Below, piece after piece: positions 1 to 8,837 of a DNA stretch of 16,582 nucleotides. Source of the stretch: Proteobacteria bacterium UBA6920 (lineage in GTDB: Bacteria > Pseudomonadota > Gammaproteobacteria > SG8-11). The notes under the pieces are model-generated. The model searched no databases and was not told the DNA's origin. It saw only the letters and a list, made by a program, of their open reading frames with translations. The DNA lies in assembly GCA_002448875.1 (NCBI GenBank), contig DKAS01000018.1, positions 1 through 16,582 of the forward strand, written 5' to 3'. The position numbers were made by a program, and so were the translations under genes. Position 1 is the stretch's first letter; each line of letters begins with the position of its first letter.

Positions 1-941
1 GTGGTGCCGCAGCAACCGCCGACGATGTTGAGGAAGCCGCTTTGCGCCCATTCGCGCAGCTGCTCGGCCATCATTTGCGGCGTTTCGTCATAACCACCGA
101 ATTCATTGGGCAGACCGGCATTGGGGTGGGCGCTGACATAGCATTCGGCGATGCCGGCGATGGTCTCCACGTACTGGCGCAGCTCGGCCGCGCCCAGGGC
201 GCAATTGAAGCCGAAGATCAGCGGCTGCGCATGGCGCAGGGAATTAAAGAAGGCCTCGTCGGTCTGGCCCGACAGGGTGCGGCCACTGGCGTCGGTAATG
301 GTGCCGGAAATCATGATCGGCAGCTGCAGATCATGGCGTTCGAAATACTGCATGATGGCGAACACCGCCGCCTTGGCGTTAAGGGTGTCGAATACGGTTT
401 CCACCAGCAGGATATCGGCGCCGCCGTCCACCAGGCCGCGGGTGGCTTCGGTATAGGCATCCACCAGCTCCTGGAAGCTGATATTGCGAAAACCGGGATT
501 GTTCACATCGGGCGACAGCGAAGCGGTGCGGTTGGTGGGGCCCAGCACCCCGGCCACGTAACGCGGCTTGTCGGCGGTGGTCGCGGCGTCGGCCGCTTCC
601 CGCGCCAGGCGCGCCGCCGCATGATTCAATTCATAGACCAGGTGCTGCAGCTGGTAATCGGCTTGGGCCACGGCGGTGCCGTTGAAGGTGTTGGTTTCCA
701 GAATATCGGCGCCGGCCTCCAGGTAGGCCTGGTGTATGCCTTTGATCACCTGGGGCTGGGTCAACACCAGCAGGTCGTTATTGCCCTTGAGATCGCAGGG
801 GTGATCCCGGAAACGCTCGCCACGGAAATCCGCCTCGTCCAGGTTGTGACGCTGGATCATGGTGCCCATGGCGCCGTCCAGAATGAGGATACGCTGGGTC
901 AACGCGGTTTTGAGGGAGGCGATTCGCTGCTGCCGGTCCAT
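1..941 (-). CDS. metH: Methionine synthase (cobalamin-dependent), N-terminal part, cut by window edge
   Basis: MetH transfers a methyl group from 5-methyltetrahydrofolate through cobalamin to homocysteine in the cytoplasm, giving methionine. The 313 codons visible cover most of the homocysteine-binding domain. Conserved blocks recalled from E. coli MetH are present: [10 protein letters not shown] (residues 21-30), ADFRGERF (37-44), [13 protein letters not shown] (134-146), [17 protein letters not shown] (211-227), AHPNAGLPN (271-279). The zinc ligands are Cys247 (in FNCALG) and Cys310/Cys311 (in GGCCGT), the same numbers as in E. coli. The start is the ATG at 941, with GGAAG about six bases upstream; the N-terminus then has the family's usual length. 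The folate, cobalamin and activation domains lie beyond base 1. The gene follows PL-D by 72 bases with a hairpin between them. It is a housekeeping gene and probably unrelated to the lipoprotein array. A split enzyme holding only this domain cannot be excluded from the window. Confidence 0.96.
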   Translation of the reverse strand, partial: MDRQQRIASLKTALTQRILILDGAMGTMIQRHNLDEADFRGERFRDHPCDLKGNNDLLVLTQPQVIKGIHQAYLEAGADILETNTFNGTAVAQADYQLQHLVYELNHAAARLAREAADAATTADKPRYVAGVLGPTNRTASLSPDVNNPGFRNISFQELVDAYTEATRGLVDGGADILLVETVFDTLNAKAAVFAIMQYFERHDLQLPIMISGTITDASGRTLSGQTDEAFFNSLRHAQPLIFGFNCALGAAELRQYVETIAGIAECYVSAHPNAGLPNEFGGYDETPQMMAEQLREWAQSGFLNIVGGCCGT

Positions 942-962
942 TACACTTCCATCCACAAGGCA

Positions 963-996
963 AAGAGCCGGCAAGCTTAGCACAGGCCGGGCTCTT
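963..996 (-). terminator. Hairpin between PL-D and metH, weak terminator candidate
   Basis: On the minus strand AAGAGCCCGGC pairs with GCCGGCTCTT, leaving a one-base bulge and a 13-base loop. The hairpin starts 18 bases after the PL-D stop and is followed by TTTGCC, a poor U tract. It ends about 20 bases before the metH start, leaving no room for a separate metH promoter downstream of it. Either metH is partly read from PL-D or its promoter overlaps the hairpin. Confidence 0.4.
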
Positions 997-1013
997 CGCC
1001 AAAAGGACCGCCC

Positions 1014-4000
1014 TCAGGGCGAGGGCGCCACGGTCAGGGTGTAGCCGGTATCGAAGTAAGACATATTCAGTATATGGTTGCCGTAGACCCGCACATACAG
1101 CTCGCCGGCGCCGTTGGCCACCGCCCCCGGACAGGTTTCGGTGGCGGCATCGGCGTGCAGGGCGAAAGCGCAGCCGGCGGCATAGGTGCTGAAACTGGCG
1201 TCCAGATAAACATAGAGATCCGCATTGCCCAGCACCGCCCCGTCCGGACGCACCGCGGCGATATCATAGCGTTGGCCGGGCGTCAGGCCGGTCAGGCGGT
1301 AGTAACGGCTGAGGTACAGCCCCGCCATCTGGTTGACCAGGGTCGCGGCGCCATTGACCGTGGCCACGGTCTCGGTCATGGGCGACGGCGTACCAGCGAG
1401 GGCGACGCTCAGACTGTAGGGCGCATCGACACTGAGGCCGGGATCGGCAGCCAGAGCCACGCGGATGGTACCGGCGGCATCGGCGGTGACGGTGCAAGGC
1501 GTCCCGCTGCCACAGGCCGTCTGTTCCGCATTAACCGCACCACCGGCAGCACGCACGGTGACCGGCGCCGTCGCCAGGGTGGCGCTGATCGTCAGTTGAT
1601 ACTGGTCGCCGGGGTGCAGCGACCAGATTTCATAGAAATGATAGCCGTCACCGGCCCAGATACCCTTGCGACTCAGGCCGCTGCCGCTGTCCACCCGCGC
1701 CGGCGTAAACAGCGGGTTGAAGTCAGAGGTGGGCGTGCCCGCCTGGGTGACATCGCCAAAGGCACGTGGCACGACGCTGTTGGCGCCGCTGACCGTGGGA
1801 TAAAACGCGCGGGTCGCCAGATTAAACGGCGTACCGCTGGCGCTGGCGACGGCGTTCACCCGCACCAGAAAGACCTCGGGCTTGATGTAATAGCTGCCCT
1901 GGTAGATTGCGCAGAAATCCACGGCGACCTGGCCCGCGGTGTCGAAGCCACGCGCGGACTGGCAATCGGTCACCGCCAGGCTGCGGTAATACACCTGCAG
2001 ATCGGCGTTATCGCTCATGCCCGAAAGAATAAAGCCCAGCTTGCTGCGATCGGTGTTGACGATGTAATCGCTGGCCCCTTTGGGCACCGTGCCGTTGTAA
2101 GGCAGGGGCTGCAGGGTGCCGACCCCGATATTGGGTGCGACGGTGAAGGTATGCGGGTGCACCATGGCGGTGTGCGTAGTCAGGTAAACATACAGATCAC
2201 CGCCGGCCGTGGGCACCGCCTGGGAATCATCCAGGGTCAGGGCGCAGGCGTTGACGCTGCCGTTGTCGCAGATCCGGCTGCTGAGATCGTCCGCGGTATA
2301 AATGCCGACGATGGTGGCATGCAGGCCGTTGACCAGGCCGGCCTCGGGATCGTCGTTGCGCAGCATGCCGCGATGCAAAAAGGCCTTGTCCAGACCGCTG
2401 ACCCTGAGGAACTGCGGCTCACCGCCGGTCATGAAATGATAAGGCAGTTGCGCGCGGCTCAGCGGCTGCCAGGGCAGCACATTGAATTCATAAGCCGGCG
2501 GCGGCGCCGTATCGGACAACTGCACTCGATCCACGGCCAGGTAGATCTCACCAGCGGCATTAGCCTGAGCGGTACAGGGGGTAAAGGTGTCGCTACAGCC
2601 CGTCAGGTGGTCGCTGCTGAAATCGGCGGCATTGTAAGAATAAAACTTGGAGCTGCCGTTGATGTCCTGGCGATCGGTCTTGATAGCCACGGCGTAGCGG
2701 CCGTTGGCCGCCAGGCCGGAGACCTTGTAGTAATCCAGGATCTGCACCGCCTGCTCCTGGCGCAGCGGCAGGCTGCTGCTGACATCCACGGTGCGGGGCG
2801 CGCCGTAGCTCAGGGTATAGCCGATCTCGATGGCGTTGTCCCAGGGATCGAATTCGATGCCCGCCACTTCGACATAGAGCCTGCCCTGGGCATTGGCCGC
2901 GGCGACGCAACCTTCATTGGCCATCAACACCTGGATCTCTTCCGGGTCTTTTTTCGCTCCCCGCCGCGAACGGCAGGCGATGCTGTTGAACACGTCGCTG
3001 TATACGGCCAGATCGGCGTTGCCGCCGGCCAGTTCGCTCAACTCCACCAGGGTGGGAGCACCGGGAGTCAGACCGTCGATCATGAAATGCTGGGTGTTCA
3101 AACCGGTGGCGCCGCGATAGCGGCCGTTCACCAGCAAGCCACTCACCGCCGCCAGTTGCAGGGTGAACTGGCCGTCGGCGGCGGCACCGGCCGCTTCCAC
3201 CTGCAAATAGATACTGCCCCCGGCGTCGGCCAGGGCGCCGCAGCTTTCCGCCTCGGTTTGCCCATGCCGGCTGTCGCAATCCGCGGCGCTGAAGGTCGCG
3301 TCGCCAAACACGGCCAGATCAAGATTGGCGTTCAGATCGCCCAGAGTGAGAATATAAGCGCTGCCCGGCGGCAGGCCGTTGATCTGCACATCGAGCACCG
3401 CACCGGCCGCCAGACTGCCGTGATACGGCAGATCAGCCGCTGCCAGCTGCAAGGGGGCGGTGGCAGCGGTGGTAAACGACCCATGATAGGCATCAGCCAG
3501 CAGCGTACCGGCCAGGCTGTTGATCCCCGCGGCCAGATCCACCGTGTAGCGGGTCGCCGGCAGCAAGGGCGCCTGCGGCGTAAACAGCGCGTCATTGCCG
3601 CTGACACTGATATCGCCAACCACCTCGCCCGCCGGCCCGGCCAGATGCAGGGCGGCGGCGTCTATGGCCGCCGGTTCGATATTGAAGGTCACGCGTAGCC
3701 GGGCGTCGATGCCCACCCCGCGCCGGCCGTCGGCCGGGGCCACCGCCTGCACCACCAGCGGTATCGAGGTGGCGACACGGGGATCGGCCTGAGCGCGCAA
3801 TTCCAGTAAATTGCCGTAGCCGTCACCATCGCTGTCCAGCGTCAGATCGAAAGTCACGGCGTTGAAATCCAGAATGAGGCCGGCCGTATCCACCGTGATC
3901 GTCCGCGCCTCGCTCTGCGCCACCGGCAGCGGATCGGCGGTACTTGTCTGCAAGGAGAACAGCAGCACCAGCGTATGCTGCCCGGCGGCCAGCGGCGCGG

Positions 4001-4316
4001 GAAACTCCAGGGTCACCCGGCCGGCGTCCTTGTCGAGCGCCAGAATCTTCAGCTCAATGGGAGTCGTGCTACCCGGCGGCGAATCGTCCAGATGCGCTTC
4101 CGCCCGCAACGCCGGCGGCGAGGCCTGACGCAACACCGCCAGTAACGGCGACGGTAAATCCACCGTCAATTGCTGTGGCAGGGACTCCTTGGTGGACGGC
4201 GAACCGGACGCCGGCGAACCGCCTCCGCCACTGGAACCGCAGGCAACCAGTAACAATGCAGCGGCGACAACCACCAGATTATGCAAAATCCCACCACGAC
4301 GATTCCACCGACACAT
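1014..4316 (-). CDS. Giant lipoprotein PL-D: Big_5 Ig domain plus seven PPC-like modules
   Basis: This is an 1100-residue predicted outer-membrane lipoprotein of unknown function. The signal peptide ends in the lipobox LVAC, with Cys26 to be lipidated. Gly, not Asp, follows the Cys, which by the Lol rule favours the outer membrane. An N-terminal beta domain (about 45-150) leads to the EF-hand-like loop DSDGDGYGNLLE (161-172). A Big_5/SbsA-like Ig domain follows (about 187-283), then seven PPC-like modules starting near 296, 398, 516, 624, 738, 890 and 985. Each module has one cysteine pair: 347/359, 448/470, 574/581, 683/691, 785/802, 935/941, 1049/1062. Typical module elements are a YYRLTGL-like strand, NADLYVYLDASF and GELYVRVYG. 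The start is supported by AGGGGGAG five bases before the ATG. It is the most diverged of the paralogs at its N-terminus, lacking the ISAPLP motif, and looks the most GC-rich. I see no enzyme motif. Confidence 0.9.
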   Translation of the reverse strand: MCRWNRRGGILHNLVVVAAALLLVACGSSGGGGSPASGSPSTKESLPQQLTVDLPSPLLAVLRQASPPALRAEAHLDDSPPGSTTPIELKILALDKDAGRVTLEFPAPLAAGQHTLVLLFSLQTSTADPLPVAQSEARTITVDTAGLILDFNAVTFDLTLDSDGDGYGNLLELRAQADPRVATSIPLVVQAVAPADGRRGVGIDARLRVTFNIEPAAIDAAALHLAGPAGEVVGDISVSGNDALFTPQAPLLPATRYTVDLAAGINSLAGTLLADAYHGSFTTAATAPLQLAAADLPYHGSLAAGAVLDVQINGLPPGSAYILTLGDLNANLDLAVFGDATFSAADCDSRHGQTEAESCGALADAGGSIYLQVEAAGAAADGQFTLQLAAVSGLLVNGRYRGATGLNTQHFMIDGLTPGAPTLVELSELAGGNADLAVYSDVFNSIACRSRRGAKKDPEEIQVLMANEGCVAAANAQGRLYVEVAGIEFDPWDNAIEIGYTLSYGAPRTVDVSSSLPLRQEQAVQILDYYKVSGLAANGRYAVAIKTDRQDINGSSKFYSYNAADFSSDHLTGCSDTFTPCTAQANAAGEIYLAVDRVQLSDTAPPPAYEFNVLPWQPLSRAQLPYHFMTGGEPQFLRVSGLDKAFLHRGMLRNDDPEAGLVNGLHATIVGIYTADDLSSRICDNGSVNACALTLDDSQAVPTAGGDLYVYLTTHTAMVHPHTFTVAPNIGVGTLQPLPYNGTVPKGASDYIVNTDRSKLGFILSGMSDNADLQVYYRSLAVTDCQSARGFDTAGQVAVDFCAIYQGSYYIKPEVFLVRVNAVASASGTPFNLATRAFYPTVSGANSVVPRAFGDVTQAGTPTSDFNPLFTPARVDSGSGLSRKGIWAGDGYHFYEIWSLHPGDQYQLTISATLATAPVTVRAAGGAVNAEQTACGSGTPCTVTADAAGTIRVALAADPGLSVDAPYSLSVALAGTPSPMTETVATVNGAATLVNQMAGLYLSRYYRLTGLTPGQRYDIAAVRPDGAVLGNADLYVYLDASFSTYAAGCAFALHADAATETCPGAVANGAGELYVRVYGNHILNMSYFDTGYTLTVAPSP

Positions 4317-4409
4317 AGAACTCCCCCTACCAATGGAACGAAGACTTTTTTGCGCGGCAAGGATCCGAACTGCCTGCCGTCGATTAATTATTCTTTACGT
4401 CAAAGCAAA

Positions 4410-4436
4410 CTTCCGCCCCGGGACTCGGAGCGGAAG
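4410..4436 (-). terminator. Probable terminator between PL-C and PL-D
   Basis: The minus strand folds into an 11-bp stem (CTTCCGCTCCG with CGGGGCGGAAG, including one T-G pair) and a five-base loop, followed directly by TTTGCTTTG. It lies 136 bases after the PL-C stop and 94 bases before the PL-D start, so PL-D probably has its own promoter in the remaining A/T-rich stretch. I could not assign -35/-10 boxes there with confidence. Confidence 0.6.
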
Positions 4437-4521
4437 GTGCGAAAAGGGTAGCCTGATTTGCCGGTCGGCGCCAGTCCTGGCCTGGCAAGACCACAAAAGG
4501 AAAGATGTTAAACAGACCGTC

Positions 4522-4558
4522 CGCCGGGACGAGGGCTTCGCCGCCCCCGGTCCCGGCG
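4522..4558 (-). terminator. GC-rich hairpin just after the PL-C stop
   Basis: Perfect 9-base arms (GTCCCGGCG with CGCCGGGAC on the plus strand) enclose a further partly paired GC-rich core. The hairpin begins 13 bases after the PL-C stop codon. There is no U tract directly after it, so it may protect the 3' end or act together with the second hairpin at 4410-4436 rather than terminate alone. Confidence 0.4.
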
Positions 4559-4571
4559 TGACATCAATGAA

Positions 4572-7500
4572 TCAATGGGTGATGTTTAACGCGTAGGTCG
4601 CGCTGTTGCCCAGCCCGTTGTGTATCACGCGCACATACACCGTGCCGTTGACTGGTGTCAGCCCCGTGCAACTGGCCGCCGCGGGATCCGCGGTGTTCAG
4701 CGCATAAGCGCAACCGGCGGCCGGCGTACTGAATTTGGCATCCTGATAGAGATAGATATCGAGATTATTCTCCACCAATACGCCCAGCTGCGAGGTGGAC
4801 ACCGTATAAGAAGCCGCGGCATCCAGGCCGGTGAGCTTGAAGAAATTACTCTGATCCGAAGCTACCTTCTGCCCTCCCAGGCTGACGTTCTTATTCACGT
4901 CCGCCACTGCATCCACGGTGACCGGCGTCGCCTGACTGCCATCCAGAGTCAGCGAAAAGGCGGCGTCCGTGGTACTGGCCGGATCCATGATCAAAGCCAC
5001 CCGGATCTGCCCCCGGGCATCGCTGGTAACATTGCAGGGCGCGCCGGCGCCGACCGAACAAGAGGGATTGCCGCTGGCTATCGCGTTGGTAAACGCCTGC
5101 AGACGCAGCGGCGCGGTGGCCGCCGCCTGGTTCGTCAGACTCAGGCTGTAGGGCGCATTGGGCACCAAGGCAACCACCTCGAAGAAGCGATACTTGTCGG
5201 TCATCTTGATGCCGCCGATAAACGCCGGACTGAAATCGGACGTAGGCATGGGCGGTGTGGTATTGGTGACGAGGCCAAAAGCGTGCATTTCGGCGTTGGC
5301 GCCGTTGGCATTGGTGAACGGCACATAGTCGAGAGTGAAATCCCCGCCGTCCACGGTCTTGCTGCCATCCACATGCAGCAGGAAGTTGCCAACGTTGCCG
5401 TAGATTCCCTGATGCACCCCGCAATATTCCCTGGCCGACGAACCGGTGTTGTCCACCGTCAAGCTGGTGACACAGTCAGGCGCTGCCAGACTCTGGAAGT
5501 AAACCTTGAAATCCAGGTCCGCCGACAAACCACTGAACACCATGCTCACTTTGTTTTTGTTCAGCGATACGGCAAAATCGCCGCCGCCTTTGGGAACACG
5601 TCCGCTATAAGGCAAAACCATCACGGCAGGAGCAACCGTGGCAGACACCGGCGCATTCTGATATTTACTGCCACTGCCGCCGGAGAAATACAGCACGCCG
5701 TCGTCGCCTGGCACCTTACCGCGGGTAGTTCCCGTATTGCAGAGATTGACACTGCTGTTCTTGCAAGCATTGCCATCGAATACCTTGCCATTCGACACCC
5801 TGTCTGCGGGTACATTGTAGCTGTTATCAACACCACTGGCATTCAACCCATCACCGTTGATCAACGGCGTATATTCCTGAGCCGGATTGAGACCGGTAAT
5901 CTTGAAATAAAGTAATTTACCGTCACCGGTCACGGTGTAGGGCAAATGACCGGTAATGTCCCGCAACGGCAGAAAATTGAAACTGTATTTCAGATCGGCC
6001 GTGACATCGACCACCGCGTCCATGGTCACATACACCTCGCCATTGGCATTGGCCTTCACCGCCCCCGTGTTCGCCCCTTCCGTACCCTGCAGGATAGCGC
6101 TGGCGGCGTCGTAGCCGGGGCCGGCAAATACATTCAAATCCGGATCCTGCTTGGGAAATCCGCTTTTACTGCCGACCAGCATGTATTCGCCACCGGGAGC
6201 AAGACCTATGACCTTGACATAGAAGAGGATCCGATCAAGGGCAAGCACCCGCGGCCATACGCCGGTAGTGGTGTCGAGTTCGGCAATCATCGGCGCTCCC
6301 CAGCTCAAGGTGTAATTCACCGCCTGGCCCGAGTTGAGAACCGTATTGTCCTGCCCGGTAACCTTGATGAACAGGTTTCCACCATTAACCGCATGCGTGA
6401 CGCAGCTATCGCTGGAAGGCCGGGCGAGCGCGGTTCCATAATAGGTCATTCCCCGCTGCGAAGAACACAACAAATTGGTGAATGCATCGTCGCTATAGAC
6501 GAACAGATTGCCATCGCCGCTCATATTGGTCAGTTCCAAAGCGACATCGGCAATCTGACCCTGCAGCATATAACGCTGCTCGCCGCCGATATCCACCGCA
6601 GCCGTTAGTGAGCCGTTCACACCGCTGAGCGGTGTTACGGTAACCATATCGAGCGTGAACTTCGAACGCTCGCTCGCCTGCTGCGCGTCGATTTGCACAT
6701 AGATATTCCCCTGTGCATCGGCAACGGCGACGCATCGTTCATCGGAGCTGCCTATCTGCCGGGAGCCACAGGCCTCATTCTTGAAATCCGCGGCTGTGAA
6801 TACGACCAGACTCAGATTCTGGGTCAGCTGACTCAGGATCAAGGTATAGTTGATACCGGCGTCCAGGCCGGAGACCGTATAGCGCAGGGCCTCGCCGGGA
6901 CCGATAAACTCCTGGTAAGCGTGCTGCACTCCGGACAATGGGATCACGGCATTGCTGTTGATGGTGACAAAGGATGAGGAAAACGCAGTCAAGGGCATAC
7001 CGCTGCTTGCCCGCAGCCCGCTGCTGAGACTGACGGTGACCACTTTACCACCGGGCAACTCCTGGGCCGGCTGAAAATCCACGGTCCTACCATTTACTGT
7101 ATAGTTGCCGGCGACATCACCGACGTCAGTATGGACATTAAAGGTAGTACTGCTGACCGAATCCTTTTTTACTTCTTCGGAAAAGCTCAGAGAAATCCCC
7201 GCGGCCCGGGATACATTCTCCACCCCGTTACCGGGCGACACGCTGCTGACGGTGAACGGCGGCGGCGCCGATTCCCGCGACAAGGGATCGGTATGCAGGC
7301 GCAACTCCACCAAATCGGGCACCTGATCGCCGTCGCCGTCGACGTCTTCATCCAGCAACCGATCGGAGAAACTTACCGGATTGTCAGCGCCCGCCCGAAT
7401 GTCGACCGCATCACCGCTGTCGTTGGTTCGCGCCACCAGGACACGAATAGTGGCGCCCGCAGTGTCAGTGGTCACGATAAAATATTCGAGATCGAAGGTG

Positions 7501-7808
7501 TGGGGACCGGCGGCCAGCTTAGCCACGAACTTACCGGAAAAACTACCGTCGGGCTTAACCTCCAGCGCATCCAGGGGGTAACGGGCTTCGTGCGCCGTCC
7601 CTTTGTCCACCACCACTTCTATTTCAAGATCGCCCTTGATGTCCGGCAACGACGCCGCGAGAATCTGCGGCAGCGGCGCGCTGATATCACCAGCGGCATC
7701 TTCCTGCTCGCCCCTATCCGCCGGCTGCTGCTCGCATCCTGCCAGCAGGCTTAAGCAAAGCACCAGCAACATTCCGTGTAACTGCACCGCTGAGCGATTG
7801 ACAAGCAT
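4572..7808 (-). CDS. Giant lipoprotein PL-C: Ca-loop, Big_5 Ig domain, seven PPC-like modules
   Basis: This is a 1078-residue predicted outer-membrane lipoprotein, paralogous to its neighbours over its whole length; function unknown. I chose the ATG at 7808 over one 51 bases upstream because AAGGAGA lies eight bases before it and the signal peptide then begins normally (MLVNRSAVQ..., lipobox LAGC, Cys25, followed by Glu). Next come the ISAPLP motif (42-47), a beta domain with HTFDLEYF (103-110), an acidic EF-hand-like loop (157-168, DGDGDQVPDLVE) and a Big_5-like Ig domain (about 184-283). Seven PPC-like modules follow, with cysteine pairs at 347/359, 448/469, 682/690, 779/796, 917/925 and 1033/1047. 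Module 3 (about 517-620) has lost both cysteines. The linker between modules 5 and 6 contains AFGLV...PTSDFSPAF (843-863). The gene appears to be its own transcription unit. Confidence 0.9.
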   Translation of the reverse strand: MLVNRSAVQLHGMLLVLCLSLLAGCEQQPADRGEQEDAAGDISAPLPQILAASLPDIKGDLEIEVVVDKGTAHEARYPLDALEVKPDGSFSGKFVAKLAAGPHTFDLEYFIVTTDTAGATIRVLVARTNDSGDAVDIRAGADNPVSFSDRLLDEDVDGDGDQVPDLVELRLHTDPLSRESAPPPFTVSSVSPGNGVENVSRAAGISLSFSEEVKKDSVSSTTFNVHTDVGDVAGNYTVNGRTVDFQPAQELPGGKVVTVSLSSGLRASSGMPLTAFSSSFVTINSNAVIPLSGVQHAYQEFIGPGEALRYTVSGLDAGINYTLILSQLTQNLSLVVFTAADFKNEACGSRQIGSSDERCVAVADAQGNIYVQIDAQQASERSKFTLDMVTVTPLSGVNGSLTAAVDIGGEQRYMLQGQIADVALELTNMSGDGNLFVYSDDAFTNLLCSSQRGMTYYGTALARPSSDSCVTHAVNGGNLFIKVTGQDNTVLNSGQAVNYTLSWGAPMIAELDTTTGVWPRVLALDRILFYVKVIGLAPGGEYMLVGSKSGFPKQDPDLNVFAGPGYDAASAILQGTEGANTGAVKANANGEVYVTMDAVVDVTADLKYSFNFLPLRDITGHLPYTVTGDGKLLYFKITGLNPAQEYTPLINGDGLNASGVDNSYNVPADRVSNGKVFDGNACKNSSVNLCNTGTTRGKVPGDDGVLYFSGGSGSKYQNAPVSATVAPAVMVLPYSGRVPKGGGDFAVSLNKNKVSMVFSGLSADLDFKVYFQSLAAPDCVTSLTVDNTGSSAREYCGVHQGIYGNVGNFLLHVDGSKTVDGGDFTLDYVPFTNANGANAEMHAFGLVTNTTPPMPTSDFSPAFIGGIKMTDKYRFFEVVALVPNAPYSLSLTNQAAATAPLRLQAFTNAIASGNPSCSVGAGAPCNVTSDARGQIRVALIMDPASTTDAAFSLTLDGSQATPVTVDAVADVNKNVSLGGQKVASDQSNFFKLTGLDAAASYTVSTSQLGVLVENNLDIYLYQDAKFSTPAAGCAYALNTADPAAASCTGLTPVNGTVYVRVIHNGLGNSATYALNITH

Positions 7809-7906
7809 GGACTTTCTCTCCTTGAAAACTATCGCGAATTTCCTATCGAAATCGTTCACCTAGAGGGGTAGTTTATTTCACCACCGCCAGTTACTCCGCC
7901 CATCAA

Positions 7907-7912
7907 AGTATA
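7907..7912 (-). promoter_or_regulatory. Possible -10 box upstream of PL-C
   Basis: TATACT on the minus strand lies about 100 bases before the PL-C start in a 204-base gap. No convincing -35 box lies 16-18 bases upstream. The box sits inside the interval between two near-identical 11-mers (GTTACTCCGCC at 7890-7900 and GTAACTCCGCC at 7963-7973, plus-strand sequence) that could be regulator sites. The rest of the gap shows no gene. Confidence 0.25.
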
Positions 7913-8012
7913 TTTAGGCCTCGGCAGGCAAACACCTGGCACCGATAAAAAAGCAAGAAATGGTAACTCCGCCACTTATGCGAGAAGCATTTACCGCGAC
8001 AGTTTCCAGCAA

Positions 8013-8774
8013 TCAATATTCGCGTGAATAATCACGCCCCGTTGGTCCCGGCGCAGCCAAATACAACCCTCTAAATATCAGGTAGTCAACGGTGTTAACG
8101 AATCCATCATGATTAAAATCCGCTTCACTGTCGGCCGAGAGGTATCGAGAACGAAAAATCAGGTAATCGGCAGTATTGACGAACAGATCGTTGTTCAAGT
8201 CGGCGTCACACCGGTTGCCGAAACCATCGCTGTTGGCATCAAACTGGTCGCGATTGGACGCGTATATACAATTGTCGTCATAATCGTTGATGGCGTCGCC
8301 ATCGGCGTCCGGTTGCAGGGAACCATTGGATGACACGTAAATTATGGCTCCATTGACATCCAGCTCTGCAGCAGTGAAAGACACGTCCGTTCCCGAGGTT
8401 TGAAATACGTCACCAGCCGCATCCCACATATATATATCAGCAACGGTATCAATATGACTGAGCGGGGACTTGATGTTGCGCGCCCCATAGTCGACTTGCC
8501 CAAGCAACAAAGCCGAAGGCGTCGTCGCGGGATACACCGTGACGTGGTGAGTGGTCAGATTGTAGGCCACCACATCCGCAGCCTCGTAAACGGCCGCGGA
8601 GCTTTCCGCAACGACATCCTGTAATGACAGCATTGCATTGGCAGGCGTAAAAACCACACTGCTGGACATCGTGGAAAATGTAGCGCCACTGGCAATGACA
8701 AAATCCGCACGGCATTGCCCAACCGCGCAAACCAGCGCCAAAGTAATCGCGACGTTTGTTCCCATAACAGTCAT
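8013..8774 (-). CDS. Secreted TSP3/dockerin-like calcium-binding protein
   Basis: This is a 253-residue exported protein with an N-terminal signal peptide (cleavage probably after Ala23 in QCRAD). An uncharacterised domain spans about 24-150. A thrombospondin type-3-like repeat follows at 156-189 (DADGDAINDYDDNC ... DANSDGFGNRC, Cys169 and Cys189). The C-terminus has two dockerin-like EF-hand loops: DLNNDLFVNTAD (192-203) and DFNHDGFVNTVD (219-230), each followed by YLIFR. It ends soon after APGPT. The two loops are near-duplicates, as in type I dockerins, which bind calcium and a cohesin; no cohesin is recognisable nearby. The start at 8774 has GGAGGT six bases upstream. The gene follows the Hcp-like gene by 63 bases on the same strand, so the two are probably co-transcribed. 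The calcium-binding call is solid; cohesin binding is only a possibility. Confidence 0.85.
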   Translation of the reverse strand: MTVMGTNVAITLALVCAVGQCRADFVIASGATFSTMSSSVVFTPANAMLSLQDVVAESSAAVYEAADVVAYNLTTHHVTVYPATTPSALLLGQVDYGARNIKSPLSHIDTVADIYMWDAAGDVFQTSGTDVSFTAAELDVNGAIIYVSSNGSLQPDADGDAINDYDDNCIYASNRDQFDANSDGFGNRCDADLNNDLFVNTADYLIFRSRYLSADSEADFNHDGFVNTVDYLIFRGLYLAAPGPTGRDYSREY

Positions 8775-8837
8775 CGTCCGACCTCCGCCATCTATCCCTG
8801 GATATTTGCAATTACAAAAGACTCTGTTTTTATGACC

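Noticed and set aside
42..980. 312-codon plus-strand ORF opposite metH
   Set aside because: It is antisense to an unmistakable MetH N-terminus with conserved catalytic blocks; its own translation has no recognisable domain and reflects the GC-rich codon pattern of the real gene.
1074..3698. 874-codon plus-strand ORF opposite PL-D
   Set aside because: It is a mirror of the lipoprotein frame. The minus-strand frame has a signal peptide, lipobox, ribosome site and repeated modules; the plus-strand translation is His/Arg/Gln-rich without domains.
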